From assembly GCF_011050415.1 (NCBI RefSeq), contig NZ_DRFS01000003.1:1-64000 (forward strand): a stretch of DNA of 64,000 nucleotides, written 5' to 3'. Under the pieces are notes generated by a model, which was not told the DNA's origin, searched no databases, and was given only the letters and a program-made list of their open reading frames with translations. Positions 54,420 through 63,863 of this stretch are shown in pieces. Within the stretch, counting starts at the first letter, position 1. Each line of letters opens with the position of its first letter. The translations under genes were made by a program, and so were the position numbers. The DNA comes from Halomonas sp. (GTDB lineage: Bacteria; Pseudomonadota; Gammaproteobacteria; Pseudomonadales; Halomonadaceae).

Positions 54420-56000
54420 ATGACGCTCAAGAAGACCGTACTGGCTTCCGTTATTGGTGCAGTGTTCGCAGGTACCACCTTAATGCCGCTAACCGCGGGT
54501 GCTGAAACGCTTCGCATTGGTTACTCAGCTGACCCTGAAACCCTCGATATCCATGAGCAGCTCTCTGGCGGTATGCTGCGCTTCTCGCACCTCTCCTTTG
54601 ACCCCCTGGTACGCTGGACGAAAGATTTTGATTTCGAACCCCGCCTGGCCACCGAGTGGGAGCAGGTCGACGAAACCACCATGCGCATGACACTGCGTGA
54701 AGGCGTTACTTTCCACTCTGGCAACGAATTTACCGCCAAAGATGTGGTTTGGACTATTGAGCGTCTTAAAGAAAGCCCTGACTACCGCGCTATTTTTGAG
54801 CCGGTTGCTAGTGCTGAAGCGGTTGACGACTACACCGTAGAGATCGTTACTGCCGAGCCTTACCCGCTGCTACTCAACCTTGCTACCTATATTTTCCCAA
54901 TGGATAGCGAGTTCTATACCGGTGAAACCGACGATGGCAACGACAAAACTGAAATCGTTAAAGCCGGTAACTCGTTTGCTTCACGCAACGCATCAGGCAC
55001 AGGTCCCTTCATTATTACCAACCGACGCCAGGGCGTGCGCGTTGATTTTGAACGCTTTGAAGATTATTGGGATACTGAAAGCGAAGGCAACGTTTCTAAT
55101 ATCGTACTAACGCCGATAGCTGAAAATGCTTCACGTGTTGCCGCCCTGCTCTCAGGTGGTGTGGATTTCATCGATGCTGTACCGCCTAACGATTTGGATC
55201 GCGTACGTGATGCCGATGGTGTCAATCTGATTGAGATTGACGGAACCCGCATCATTGGCTTCCAAATGAACGAAGAGCGCGTTGAAGCCTTCCAAGACGT
55301 TCGTGTGCGTCAGGCGATAGATCTAGCGATTAACCAGGAAGGCATTGCAGATCGTCTCATGCGCGGCTTCGCCACCCCGGCTGGACAATTCTCACCAGAA
55401 GGCTATTCAGGCCACAATCCAGATTTAGTACCGCGCTATGACCTTGAGCGCGCTCAAGAACTTATGGCCGAAGCGGGATACGAAGACGGCTTTACCATTG
55501 ATATGATTGCCCCAAACAACCGCTATGTGAACGATGCGCAAATCGCTCAAGCAGTGGCAAATATGCTGGCGCAAATCAACATTAACGTTAACCTGCGCAC
55601 CATGCCGCTTGCTCAGTACTGGCCGGAATATGATACTCGCGAGTCGGATATGGCGATGCTTGGCTGGCACTCAGACACTGAAGATACCGCTAACTTCTTC
55701 CAGTACCTCTCCTTCTGCATCGACACCGAAACCGGTGTAGGTCAATACAACTACGGCAACTACTGCAACGAAGAGATTGATGCGCTAGTAACCCAAGCGG
55801 ATAGCGAAACCGATCTGGAAAGACGCAACGAAATGCTGCGTGAAGCAGAAGCCATGCTCTACGAAGACGTTGGTTTTATCATGTTGCATTGGCAGAACCT
55901 GGCTTACGCTTCTGCAGAGGGTATTGACGCTGAACCTGTGGTCAATGCCATCGACTTCCCGTACCTGGGTGACTTGGTCATTAACCGCAGCGAAGACTAA
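54420..56000 (+). CDS. dppA: peptide ABC transporter substrate-binding protein
   Basis: Periplasmic protein of 526 residues with a signal peptide (residues 1-28, ending AGA). SBP_bac_5-type features are TLRIGYSADPETLDIHEQL, DFEPRLATEWEQV and the REGVTFHSGNEFTAKDVVWTIERLKES stretch. It probably binds dipeptides or oligopeptides; the exact ligand cannot be told. AAGGGAAC precedes the start. It is separated from the permease gene by a strong hairpin. Confidence 0.92.
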   Translation: MTLKKTVLASVIGAVFAGTTLMPLTAGAETLRIGYSADPETLDIHEQLSGGMLRFSHLSFDPLVRWTKDFDFEPRLATEWEQVDETTMRMTLREGVTFHSGNEFTAKDVVWTIERLKESPDYRAIFEPVASAEAVDDYTVEIVTAEPYPLLLNLATYIFPMDSEFYTGETDDGNDKTEIVKAGNSFASRNASGTGPFIITNRRQGVRVDFERFEDYWDTESEGNVSNIVLTPIAENASRVAALLSGGVDFIDAVPPNDLDRVRDADGVNLIEIDGTRIIGFQMNEERVEAFQDVRVRQAIDLAINQEGIADRLMRGFATPAGQFSPEGYSGHNPDLVPRYDLERAQELMAEAGYEDGFTIDMIAPNNRYVNDAQIAQAVANMLAQININVNLRTMPLAQYWPEYDTRESDMAMLGWHSDTEDTANFFQYLSFCIDTETGVGQYNYGNYCNEEIDALVTQADSETDLERRNEMLREAEAMLYEDVGFIMLHWQNLAYASAEGIDAEPVVNAIDFPYLGDLVINRSED

Positions 56001-56082
56001 TCAGCATTCGTGATAGTTAGTTAATGCTGGTTAGTTCTTAGCGGTAAACCAAAGCGTTACCACCGCTATTAACTGCAAGGAT

Positions 56083-56121
56083 GCTTCGCTCCCTATTCGT
56101 TTAGGGAGCGAAGCCTTTTGT
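56083..56121 (+). terminator. hairpin attenuator between dppA and dppB
   Basis: GCTTCGCTCCCTA (56083-56095), loop TTCGTT, and TAGGGAGCGAAGC (56102-56114) form a perfect 13-bp stem, followed by CTTTTGTTTGG. The U run is imperfect, so partial termination is likely. It could let the binding protein be made in excess over the membrane subunits, a common pattern in ABC importer operons. It may also protect the upstream RNA from 3' exonucleases. Confidence 0.75.
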
Positions 56122-56204
56122 TTGGCGGTTAAAGCGTGTAAAAAACGCTGCAGAAAATGCCCCTACTCCCTTTGCTGAAACTCTTAATATAGGTGGCGTA
56201 CGCC

Positions 56205-57254
56205 ATGATTGCCTTTTTAATCAAGCGGCTGATGCACGCTATTTTGGTGATGTTTGTCATCAGTGTGCTGGCCTTCGCTATTCAGGACAACCTGGGTGAT
56301 CCTGTCCAGCAGATGGTTGGACAGTCCGTACCAGAAAGCGAGCGAGAAGCCATTCGTGAGCGCCTGGGCCTTAATGACCCCTTCTTGGTGCAGTATGTGC
56401 GCTTTGCCAAAAACGCCGTACAAGGCGATTTTGGTTACTCGTACTTTTACCGGGAACCCGCTCTATCAGTCATAGCCCGACACTTACCGGCAACCCTTGA
56501 GCTGGTATTTGCTGCGACGCTGATTATCGTGGTGTTTTCAGTACCTATTGGGGTGTATAGCGCGATCAAGCCGCGATCACCGATTTCACGTCTGTTTATG
56601 GGCGTTTCCATTATTGGTATTTCCATTCCGGTATTTCTTACCGCCATCTTACTGATTCAAATTTTTGCGATTGGTGTCACCGTTACGCTATTCCCCGGCA
56701 CTACTGGCTGGGGCGCATGGCTGAACAGCTTCTTTTCCACCCAAGGCAATATGCCATCCTTTGGGCGCGGCTATGACTTGGTCAATGTGGCAGGCAACTG
56801 GGATACCAACCTGGCGACCTGGAATGGCTTAAAGCACCTGGTACTCCCGGCGGTATCGCTGGCCTCGATCATGCTTCCGCTGTTTATCCGCCTGATTCGC
56901 GCCGAAATGATGGAAGTCCTGCAGTCGGAGTATGTTAAGTACGCGCGCGCCAAAGGGATTTCCATGCGACGGGTGTATTTTGTTCACGCGCTAAAGAACA
57001 CGATGCTCCCCGTGATTACCGTCGGCGGCGTACAAATCGGCACCATGGTGGCTTACACCATTTTAACTGAGACCGTTTTCCAATGGCCGGGCATGGGATT
57101 GATGTTCTTGGATGCGATTAACCATGCTGATATCCCGTTGATTGTCTCTTACCTGATGATTGTCGGCGTCATTTTTGTAGTCACCAATACGATTGTGGAT
57201 TTGATCTACGGCCTGGTGAACCCCACCGTTAAACTGACTGGGAAGCCCGCATGA
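56205..57254 (+). CDS. dppB: peptide ABC transporter permease 1
   Basis: The 349-residue permease has six or so membrane helices and the GsiC/DppB N-terminal region (FLIKRLMHAILVMFVISVLAF). The EAA loop that contacts the ATPases is EYVKYARAKGISMRRVYFVHAL. Start ATG 56205 is preferred over the GTG at 56193. The end overlaps dppC by 4 bp (ATGA). Confidence 0.93.
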   Translation: MIAFLIKRLMHAILVMFVISVLAFAIQDNLGDPVQQMVGQSVPESEREAIRERLGLNDPFLVQYVRFAKNAVQGDFGYSYFYREPALSVIARHLPATLELVFAATLIIVVFSVPIGVYSAIKPRSPISRLFMGVSIIGISIPVFLTAILLIQIFAIGVTVTLFPGTTGWGAWLNSFFSTQGNMPSFGRGYDLVNVAGNWDTNLATWNGLKHLVLPAVSLASIMLPLFIRLIRAEMMEVLQSEYVKYARAKGISMRRVYFVHALKNTMLPVITVGGVQIGTMVAYTILTETVFQWPGMGLMFLDAINHADIPLIVSYLMIVGVIFVVTNTIVDLIYGLVNPTVKLTGKPA

Positions 57255-58192
57255 CCATATCGACAAATGCTTCACCCAGCCGCTGGGAGCGTCTGCGCGA
57301 CTCTTACCTGTGGTATAGCTTTAAGCGTGACCGCACCGCTCAGCTGTGTTTGGCGGTATTTATCTGCATGGTCATTGCTGCCTTTGCCTCACCGTTATTG
57401 GCCCCCACTGACCCTTATGATCTGCGCCACATCAATATTCTTGACTCCGAGCTGCCACCTTTTTGGATTGATGGTGCCGATGAGCGCTACGCGCTAGGCA
57501 CCGATGCTCAGGGGCGTGATTTGTGGTCGATAGTGCTCTACGGAACCCGCGTATCCTTACTGATTGGCTTTGGCGCAGTGATACTGCAAGCCTTGATCGG
57601 CGTCACTTTTGGCCTCATGGCCGGTTACCTTGGTGGTCGAGTCGATTCAATGTTGATGCGCCTAGCCGACATTCAGCTGTCGTTTTCAACGTTGATGGTG
57701 GCCATCGTGGTCGGTGCAGTCGTCAAAGCCACTATGGGCAGCGCTTTTTACAGCCAATATGCCGTCATCATGCTAATTTTAATCATCGGTCTTGCCGAGT
57801 GGCCCCAGTATGCGCGGACAGTCCGTGCATCGGTATTAGCAGAAAAGAACAAAGAGTACGTTGACGCTGCCCGCGTGATGGGGTTACGCAGCAAACGCAT
57901 TATGTTCCGCCATGTGCTACCCAACACCATGTCGCCCATTTTCGTTATCTCAACGGTGCAAATTGCCAACGCTATCATCTCCGAAGCGGCGCTCTCTTTC
58001 TTAGGGCTGGGCATGCCGGAAACGCATCCATCGTTAGGGTCACTGATCAAGTCGGGCTTTGACTATATCCAATCGGGATCCTGGTGGATTACGTTAATTC
58101 CCGGTGTGGTACTGGTTGTGCTGGTGCTGTCGATCAACCTATTGGGTGATTGGTTGCGCGATGTCATGAACCCACGACTTTACAAAGGCTGA
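57251..58192 (+). CDS. dppC: peptide ABC transporter permease 2
   Basis: The 313-residue permease has the DppC/OppC form with LGTDAQGRDLWSIVLYGTRVSLLIG and the EAA loop EYVDAARVMGLRSKRIMFRHVLPN. It has six membrane helices and pairs with dppB. The next gene starts 7 bp downstream. Confidence 0.94.
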   Translation: MTISTNASPSRWERLRDSYLWYSFKRDRTAQLCLAVFICMVIAAFASPLLAPTDPYDLRHINILDSELPPFWIDGADERYALGTDAQGRDLWSIVLYGTRVSLLIGFGAVILQALIGVTFGLMAGYLGGRVDSMLMRLADIQLSFSTLMVAIVVGAVVKATMGSAFYSQYAVIMLILIIGLAEWPQYARTVRASVLAEKNKEYVDAARVMGLRSKRIMFRHVLPNTMSPIFVISTVQIANAIISEAALSFLGLGMPETHPSLGSLIKSGFDYIQSGSWWITLIPGVVLVVLVLSINLLGDWLRDVMNPRLYKG

Positions 58193-58199
58193 GGACACC

Positions 58200-59216
58200 A
58201 TGGCATTACTAGAAGTTACCAACCTAGATGTTCGCTTCGCCCTGCGCCAAGGCGAAGTACATGCCCTGCGGGACATAAGTTTCAGCCTTGAGCGCGGAGA
58301 ACGCCTAGGCATCGTGGGTGAATCCGGCGCGGGTAAATCCGTGGCGGCCTTCTCGCTGCTGAACCTCATCGCCAAACCCGGCTTTATCGCCGGGGGCAGC
58401 GTTAATTTTGATGGGCAAGTCCTCAACCGCATGTCTGAGCGAGGGCTGCGTAAAGTACGCGGCAATCGCATTTCGATGATCTTTCAAGATCCGATGATGA
58501 CACTGAACCCAGTGCTCTCCATTGGTGAACAGATGCTTGAGTGCTTGAAAGCGCATCGGCGCATCTCAACCAAAGAAGCGCGCGCCATTGCCCTGGACAA
58601 GCTGCGGCAAGTGCAAATTCCGTCGCCTGAGAAACGTTTGGAACAATATCCACATGAGCTCTCTGGTGGTATGCGGCAGCGAATTATTATTGCCATCGCA
58701 CTGCTCCTCGACCCGGACATCATCATTGCCGATGAGCCCACCACAGCGCTTGACGTTACGATCCAGGCCGAAATCATGGCGTTGTTGCTTGAGCTATGCG
58801 AGCAGCACAACGTTGGCCTCATCCTCATCACTCACGACCTGGGGGTGGTGAGCCAGGTGACCCAGCGCATGCTGGTCATGTATGCCGGTCGCGTGATTGA
58901 GCAGGGCCCCACCCGTGAGATTATTAACGACCCACAACACCCCTATACCCAAGGGTTACTTAATGCCCTGCCGCAGATGGCAACGCCTGGCGAAAAGCTG
59001 AATCAGATCCGTGGCAGCATGCCATCGCTATCTAACCTGCCAAGCGGCTGTACGTTTCACCCGCGTTGCGATTTCATTATTCGCACCGATGGTCAGCCCC
59101 GCCCTGCCTGCACACAGCAAGTGCCTGAGTTTGTGGAATCGGGCAATTGTCGGGTGGCCTGCCATATGGTTGCTGAGATGCTTGAGGATCGCCGTTTGAA
59201 GGAGGAAGTCCTATGA
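58200..59216 (+). CDS. dppD: peptide ABC transporter ATPase 1
   Basis: ABC ATPase of 338 residues. Walker A is GESGAGKS, the signature is LSGGMRQRI, Walker B is IIIADEPTTALD, and the OppD/DppD C-terminal Cys-rich zone (SGCTFHPRCDF, RPACTQQ) that may hold an iron-sulfur cluster is present. It overlaps dppF by 4 bp (ATGA). Confidence 0.95.
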   Translation: MALLEVTNLDVRFALRQGEVHALRDISFSLERGERLGIVGESGAGKSVAAFSLLNLIAKPGFIAGGSVNFDGQVLNRMSERGLRKVRGNRISMIFQDPMMTLNPVLSIGEQMLECLKAHRRISTKEARAIALDKLRQVQIPSPEKRLEQYPHELSGGMRQRIIIAIALLLDPDIIIADEPTTALDVTIQAEIMALLLELCEQHNVGLILITHDLGVVSQVTQRMLVMYAGRVIEQGPTREIINDPQHPYTQGLLNALPQMATPGEKLNQIRGSMPSLSNLPSGCTFHPRCDFIIRTDGQPRPACTQQVPEFVESGNCRVACHMVAEMLEDRRLKEEVL

Positions 59217-60292
59217 GCGCGCCAGTAAAAGCGTTAGAGGCAAACCAGATTGCTGTCCATAACCATACTCAAAACGAAGAAAGCGCAGAGTCGTTGCTGC
59301 AGATTCGCGATCTAAAAAAGCGCTTTTCTCTATCTGGAGACTTTCTCGACCAACTGCGCTTTAAGGGCGGCAAGCTGGTTCGTCATCAGGAATATGTCCA
59401 CGCCATTAATGGCGTCAATATGGATATCAAACGCGGCGAAGCACTCTGCGTGGTGGGCGAATCTGGTTGCGGCAAGTCCACTGTGGCACGCACCGTTATG
59501 GGGCTGTTGACGCCTACCCAGGGCGAAATTCGCTATGATGGTCAGCGTATCGACAACCTAAGTTCGCGCCAACTGCTGCCATATCGCAAGCGCATGCAGA
59601 TGATATTTCAGAATCCCTATGCATCGCTCAACCCACGCATGACTATTCAGCAGACCCTTGAAGAGCCACTGCGCCTTCACCATCCAGAGTGGAAACGACA
59701 GCAGATTCTCGACAAGGTGGAAGAGGTCATGCGCTCAGTTGGCATCGACCCTGACTGGGGAAAACGCTTTGGTCACGAGTTCTCCGGCGGCCAACGTCAG
59801 CGCATTGCGATTGCTCGCGCCCTCGCCGTCGACCCTGAGTTTATCGTCGCTGATGAGCCCATTTCCGCCCTGGATGTCTCGATTCAAGCACAGGTACTCA
59901 ACCTGTTAATGGATGCTCAGCACGAGCGCAATCTTACCTATCTGTTTATTACCCACGATCTAGCCGTTGTTGAACACTTTGGTACCCGTGTGGCGGTGAT
60001 GTATTTAGGTACGGTATGTGAAATTGCCACCACGGCTACCCTGTTTGAGAAGCCGCGCCATCCCTATACCCAAGCGCTGCTGTCGGCGATACCTCGCTTA
60101 AAGGATGACCGTCCTCAACATATTCGCCTAACCGGCGAAGTGCCTACCCCGGTTAATCTGCCCAGCGGTTGCGTGTTTCATGGTCGCTGCCCTTACGCTA
60201 ATGCTCGCTGTAAACAGGAGATCCCGGTGTTAAAAACCCAGGATGACGGAACACGTGTGGCGTGCCACGCTGTAGAAGAGGCGCGCCTATGA
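59213..60292 (+). CDS. dppF: peptide ABC transporter ATPase 2
   Basis: ABC ATPase of 359 residues. Walker A is GESGCGKS, the signature is FSGGQRQRI, and Walker B is FIVADEPISALD. The C-terminal Cys-rich oligopeptide-transporter zone is present (SGCVFHGRCPYANARC). The first ~40 residues are a variable extension. It ends 49 bp before the LysR gene. Confidence 0.94.
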   Translation: MSAPVKALEANQIAVHNHTQNEESAESLLQIRDLKKRFSLSGDFLDQLRFKGGKLVRHQEYVHAINGVNMDIKRGEALCVVGESGCGKSTVARTVMGLLTPTQGEIRYDGQRIDNLSSRQLLPYRKRMQMIFQNPYASLNPRMTIQQTLEEPLRLHHPEWKRQQILDKVEEVMRSVGIDPDWGKRFGHEFSGGQRQRIAIARALAVDPEFIVADEPISALDVSIQAQVLNLLMDAQHERNLTYLFITHDLAVVEHFGTRVAVMYLGTVCEIATTATLFEKPRHPYTQALLSAIPRLKDDRPQHIRLTGEVPTPVNLPSGCVFHGRCPYANARCKQEIPVLKTQDDGTRVACHAVEEARL

Positions 60293-60341
60293 ACGGGGCG
60301 CTAACTATTGCACAGCGAATCAAGGCGCTAAGAGGTAGAAC

Positions 60342-61253
60342 ATGGAAATTCGCTGGCTAGAAGATTTTATCGCCCTGGCCAGGACGCGGCATTTTTCTCG
60401 CGCAGCAGATGATCAGCATGTGACCCAGCCTACCTTCTCCCGGCGCATTAAGCTGCTTGAGGAGGAGATGGGCGTCACGTTGATTAATCGCCAAACGCTA
60501 CCACTCTCACTCACCCCTGCTGGGGAGGAGTTTTTAACGCTGTGCGAGCAAGTGACCGAGCGGGTGAGATTAACGCGTGACCGGGTCCGCGAAATTAATG
60601 CCGGCCAGAAACGGCGAATTATGGTGGCAGCACCGCAAAGCCTGTTGCCACACTTTTTACCTGAATGGCTCATGTCAACGGGTTGGCATGATCGCGTACA
60701 GCCTTACTTGCGAGCAACAGGCTGGGTGGCTAATGACTATTTTTTAGCCCTGGCACGCGCTGAGTGTGACCTGGCGATTTGCTACTGGCCGGTCGGGCGC
60801 TGCGATCTCGACATTGACACCAGTGCCTGCACCTACCGTGTGATTGGTCATGAAAGACTGATCCCCGTGACGGGGCTTACTACCACGGGCGAGCCCTGCG
60901 CACTGCTACCTGGAACGCGCAATCAGCCGGTGCCATGGCTAGCTTATCCCAAGCGCGGTTTACTTGGGTCTGCCGTTAAAGCACATTTGGCTCGATTACC
61001 TCAAGGCACTTATTTAACGGCTCAAAGTGAAAATCTTTACGCCGCAGGTATTAAAGAGCTAGTGCTACTCGGATACGGAATGAGCTGGCTCCCAGAGCGA
61101 AATGTCGCAGCTGAACTTGCTCAAGGCACACTGGTAAGAGCAGGCGACAGCCGCTGGGATGTTCCTATGGAGTTACGGCTATATCGTCACCAGAACCAAC
61201 ACCACGCCGAGCTGGACGGGTTTTGGAGTGAGCTCGCATCTCCACGTACTTGA
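60342..61253 (+). CDS. LysR-type regulator after dppF
   Basis: The 303-residue regulator has the N-terminal winged helix-turn-helix (EIRWLEDFIALARTRHFSRAA, with TQPTFSRRIKLLEEEMG) and an effector domain. It lies between dppF and the prolidase gene in the same direction, and so may control the peptide module or be cotranscribed with it. The closeness of the downstream gene (43 bp) supports cotranscription. The ligand is unknown. Confidence 0.88.
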   Translation: MEIRWLEDFIALARTRHFSRAADDQHVTQPTFSRRIKLLEEEMGVTLINRQTLPLSLTPAGEEFLTLCEQVTERVRLTRDRVREINAGQKRRIMVAAPQSLLPHFLPEWLMSTGWHDRVQPYLRATGWVANDYFLALARAECDLAICYWPVGRCDLDIDTSACTYRVIGHERLIPVTGLTTTGEPCALLPGTRNQPVPWLAYPKRGLLGSAVKAHLARLPQGTYLTAQSENLYAAGIKELVLLGYGMSWLPERNVAAELAQGTLVRAGDSRWDVPMELRLYRHQNQHHAELDGFWSELASPRT

Positions 61254-61296
61254 ATCTAGATTTGAGAAAGCTTACTTGAGAAAGGGCACGGTTTGC

Positions 61297-62595
61297 ATGT
61301 CAACGACTCTGTTTAATCTACAACGTGATCACATAACCCACTTAGCGCACGCTTATGCAGATATCATGGCCCATCAAGGCTTTGATAGCCTGGCTATTTA
61401 TAGTGGTCATGCCAGTGTGCATTTTGCTGATGACCATACGCCTACGTTTCAAACCTATGGACATTTTATGCACTGGGCTGGATTAGCCGATGTGCAACAT
61501 AGCTGGCTGATTATTCAGCCAGATGAGCGCCCTCAACTCTATCTATATGCCCCTGCCGATTTTTGGCATTTACCCACCCGCTTACCTGAAGAACCCTGGG
61601 TAACAGCCTTTGATGTGCATCTATGCAGTAACAAAATCACGCCTCAGCTCACAGGTCGTGCTGCGATTATTGGCGATATAGCCAGCCTTACGCTAAATAC
61701 TCAACAAGCAAATAGTGTAGACAAGCAGCCCACCGCCCTCATTAATGCCCTTGATGAGCTGCGGATGTTCAAAACGCCTTATGAAATTGCCTGCTTACGT
61801 GAAGCTAACCGCTTGGCAATGGCGGGCCACCAAGCAACCCAGGCAGCCTTTATTGGCGCATCCAGTGAATTGGATATTCAGTTGGCCTACTTAGCGGCCA
61901 GCCGTCAGCGTGAATCTGCCGTTCCTTACCAAAATATCATTGGCCTTAATGATCACGCAGGGGTCTTGCACTACCAACATTATGACCTCAATTCCCCAAA
62001 GCAGCGCTTCAGCTTATTAGTTGATGCTGGTCGCCGGTATCGAGGCTACTGTGCGGATATCACCCGCACCTACGCGGGACCAGATGCGCCCGCAGAGTTT
62101 GGTGAGCTAGTGACAGCAATGCATGGCCTAAAGGACGAGTTGGTAAAAGCAGTGGCGCCCGAGGTTAGCTTTTTGGAGCTACACGAGCAAATGCACCACC
62201 ATTTAGGTAAGATTTTAGTGGCTCATGACTTGTTCAAGGGCACCGTCGAGCAAGCCGTTGCAGAAGGAGTGACTCGCGCATTCTGCCCTCACGGGTTGGG
62301 ACATTCACTAGGACTTCAAGTACATGATGTCGCGGGGCTACGTCACCCAGATGGCACACCCTCGCCAGCACCAGAAAGCCACCCTGCTTTGCGACTAACA
62401 CGCACACTACGCCCAGGCATGGTCGTTACCATTGAGCCAGGTTTGTATTTTATCAATATGCTGTTAGCCCCTCTACGTAATACCTCTCTGCCCATCAACT
62501 GGAAGCTAGTCGATCAGCTCTCGCCCTGTGGCGGCATTCGCATTGAAGATAACGTGGTAGTAACGGAAAGCGGCTTCGCTAATCTAACGCCTTAA
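61297..62595 (+). CDS. pepQ: Xaa-Pro dipeptidase (PepQ-like, M24)
   Basis: The 432-residue metallopeptidase releases proline from Xaa-Pro dipeptides. The five metal ligands of the M24 family are readable: Asp in LVDAGRRYRGYC and DITRTY, His in PHGLGHSLG, and Glu in TIEPGLYF and GGIRIEDN. Start ATG 61297 is chosen because the frame before it overlaps the LysR gene by about 95 bp. It follows an ABC importer for peptides and a LysR regulator, which makes a complete uptake-and-hydrolysis module. Confidence 0.93.
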   Translation: MSTTLFNLQRDHITHLAHAYADIMAHQGFDSLAIYSGHASVHFADDHTPTFQTYGHFMHWAGLADVQHSWLIIQPDERPQLYLYAPADFWHLPTRLPEEPWVTAFDVHLCSNKITPQLTGRAAIIGDIASLTLNTQQANSVDKQPTALINALDELRMFKTPYEIACLREANRLAMAGHQATQAAFIGASSELDIQLAYLAASRQRESAVPYQNIIGLNDHAGVLHYQHYDLNSPKQRFSLLVDAGRRYRGYCADITRTYAGPDAPAEFGELVTAMHGLKDELVKAVAPEVSFLELHEQMHHHLGKILVAHDLFKGTVEQAVAEGVTRAFCPHGLGHSLGLQVHDVAGLRHPDGTPSPAPESHPALRLTRTLRPGMVVTIEPGLYFINMLLAPLRNTSLPINWKLVDQLSPCGGIRIEDNVVVTESGFANLTP

Positions 62596-62631
62596 TTTTA
62601 TCTTAAACTGCTTTACCACCATCTAAACGCA

Positions 62632-62658
62632 CATCGCCCGGCACTAGGCCGGGCGATG
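62632..62658. terminator. hairpin between pepQ and the OmpW-like gene
   Basis: CATCGCCCGGC (62632-62642), loop ACTAG, and GCCGGGCGATG (62648-62658) form a perfect 11-bp stem between convergent genes. On the plus strand T6 follows about 13 bases later; on the minus strand only GTTT is near. It probably ends transcription in both directions, though not as a textbook terminator. Confidence 0.6.
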
Positions 62659-62727
62659 CTATCACTGTACTTTTTTACTGACGTTTTACTGCATACTTCA
62701 GTTAATTCTAGTACTTAGACCAATTAC

Positions 62728-63336
62728 TTAGAAGCGGTAAGTGACACCGCCGCCAATCGTAACAGGGTTGATATCCACTTCGCCTACACCAACGCCGTTG
62801 GCATTGATGTCTGCGCTTACATCAGCGTAGCTGACATAGCCGTTCAGCATAATGTTCTGAGTAACCGCAAGGTCAACACCCGCTTGACCAATTATGCCGT
62901 AGCTCTCATCAACGCTTACGCCAGTAGGTTCACCAGAGAAACGCGTGTAGTTCAAACCAGCACCAACGTATGGCTGAACGCGCGAATCAAGACCGCCCAT
63001 AGGGTAGTAGTTCACCAGCAAGTTGATAGGTAGGCGATCAACGCTACCAATATCACCCGCAGATGCTGTGTTAAGGTCATGCTCAAACTTCTCGGAGCTG
63101 TTCAGTTCCAGGCCGACTTTATCAGTAACCAAATAGCCTGCACCGAAAGTAAAACCACGTGCACTTTGCACATTCAGTGAATCGCCCGCGACGTTACCGT
63201 TACCTGAACCCGTATCCGTTTGAGCAACGCCGCCACGGACAAAGACATCACCGGCGTTATAAGCGAGAGCCGCTTGGCTAGCCAATGCGAAACCAGCAGT
63301 GATTACAGCGGCAGAAATCAGTTTCATATTACTCAT
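62728..63336 (-). CDS. ompW: OmpW-family outer-membrane protein
   Basis: The 202-residue protein has a signal peptide (cleavage near LAYN) and a beta-barrel sequence with alternating strands, starting NAGDVFVRGGVAQT. It ends in Tyr-Arg-Phe, the usual C-terminal Phe of outer-membrane proteins. The eight-stranded OmpW family forms a narrow hydrophobic channel; the ligand is not known. Start 63336 is chosen with AGAGGATGA upstream. A strong promoter lies about 80 bp upstream. Confidence 0.88.
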   Translation of the reverse strand: MSNMKLISAAVITAGFALASQAALAYNAGDVFVRGGVAQTDTGSGNGNVAGDSLNVQSARGFTFGAGYLVTDKVGLELNSSEKFEHDLNTASAGDIGSVDRLPINLLVNYYPMGGLDSRVQPYVGAGLNYTRFSGEPTGVSVDESYGIIGQAGVDLAVTQNIMLNGYVSYADVSADINANGVGVGEVDINPVTIGGGVTYRF

Positions 63337-63411
63337 CAGGGTCATCCTCTCTATGCAGCGCTAGTTCCTTGCGCTTGGGATTACGATGCCGACTATCCGG
63401 CTTACCTATAC

Positions 63412-63440
63412 AGTATATAGTATACGAACAGTGTTTCCAA
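63412..63440 (-). promoter_or_regulatory. candidate sigma-70 promoter of ompW
   Basis: Minus-strand TTGGAA (63440-63435), a 17-nt spacer, and TATACT (63417-63412). It matches the consensus at four of six and five of six positions. Overlapping TATACT-like copies around it make the exact -10 uncertain. It is 75 bp before the OmpW-like start. Confidence 0.65.
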
Positions 63441-63548
63441 ATTTCCTGTAAAATTTTGTTATAAGTAATTCGACCCTAATCGTTTTTGCTAAGCATGAAA
63501 ATCGGACGTAAATTTCCAGGATAAAGTGTAGACATAAAATCCAGGCAT

Positions 63549-63688
63549 AAAAAAAAGTCCCCCGAAGGGGACCCAGGTGGAGCACGCCAGCTCACTCGGT
63601 TTATCGCTAAATGTTATTAGCGACTTAGGTGAAGAAGGGAGAGAAGCACGCTATCTAAACCGCTGTTTCTCTATTCACTCACCCTTTG
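63549..63688 (-). ncRNA. candidate sigma-54-dependent small RNA, about 140 nt
   Basis: A minus-strand transcript would run from near 63688, 12 nt after the -12 GC of a sigma-54-type promoter, to an intrinsic terminator (GTCCCC/GGGGAC with a UUCG-type loop, 63572-63557) followed by eight Ts. No open reading frame of note lies inside. It can fold: TCGCTAA/TTAGCGA (63623-63604, loop of 6), and TAAACCG/CGGTTTA arms (63662-63656 with 63603-63597). The sequence AAUAACA lies in the hairpin loop and resembles a Hfq/Crc-type motif. No match to a named RNA can be claimed. Confidence 0.45.
63557..63572 (-). terminator. strong intrinsic terminator
   Basis: Stem GTCCCC (63557-63562) with GGGGAC (63567-63572), loop CGAA, followed on the minus strand by eight Ts (63556-63549). 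It lies 290 bp beyond the GGDEF gene stop, too far for a simple gene end, which supports a separate short transcript. Confidence 0.85.
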
Positions 63689-63698
63689 CCATATATAT

Positions 63699-63715
63699 TG
63701 CGATCTGCGTGCCAA
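63699..63715 (-). promoter_or_regulatory. sigma-54-like -24/-12 promoter
   Basis: The minus strand reads TTGGCACG, then CAGA, then TCGCA (63715-63699). The GG and GC elements are exactly 10 nt apart, as sigma-54 holoenzyme requires. One base in the -12 element differs (TCGCA for TTGCA). The region upstream is AT-rich, suitable for bending by IHF. It points to the candidate RNA, not to a protein gene. Confidence 0.5.
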
Positions 63716-63863
63716 ATTTTAAAAAAACATTAAATATCAATAATTTAATATAAATAAAAAAATCATGCTGCAATTCACAATTTAATTCTCACACCAAAAT
63801 GCACCAGTGTTGCCCATCTACTATGAAAATTGCCTCACAAAAGCACAAATAAAATAAAGCGGG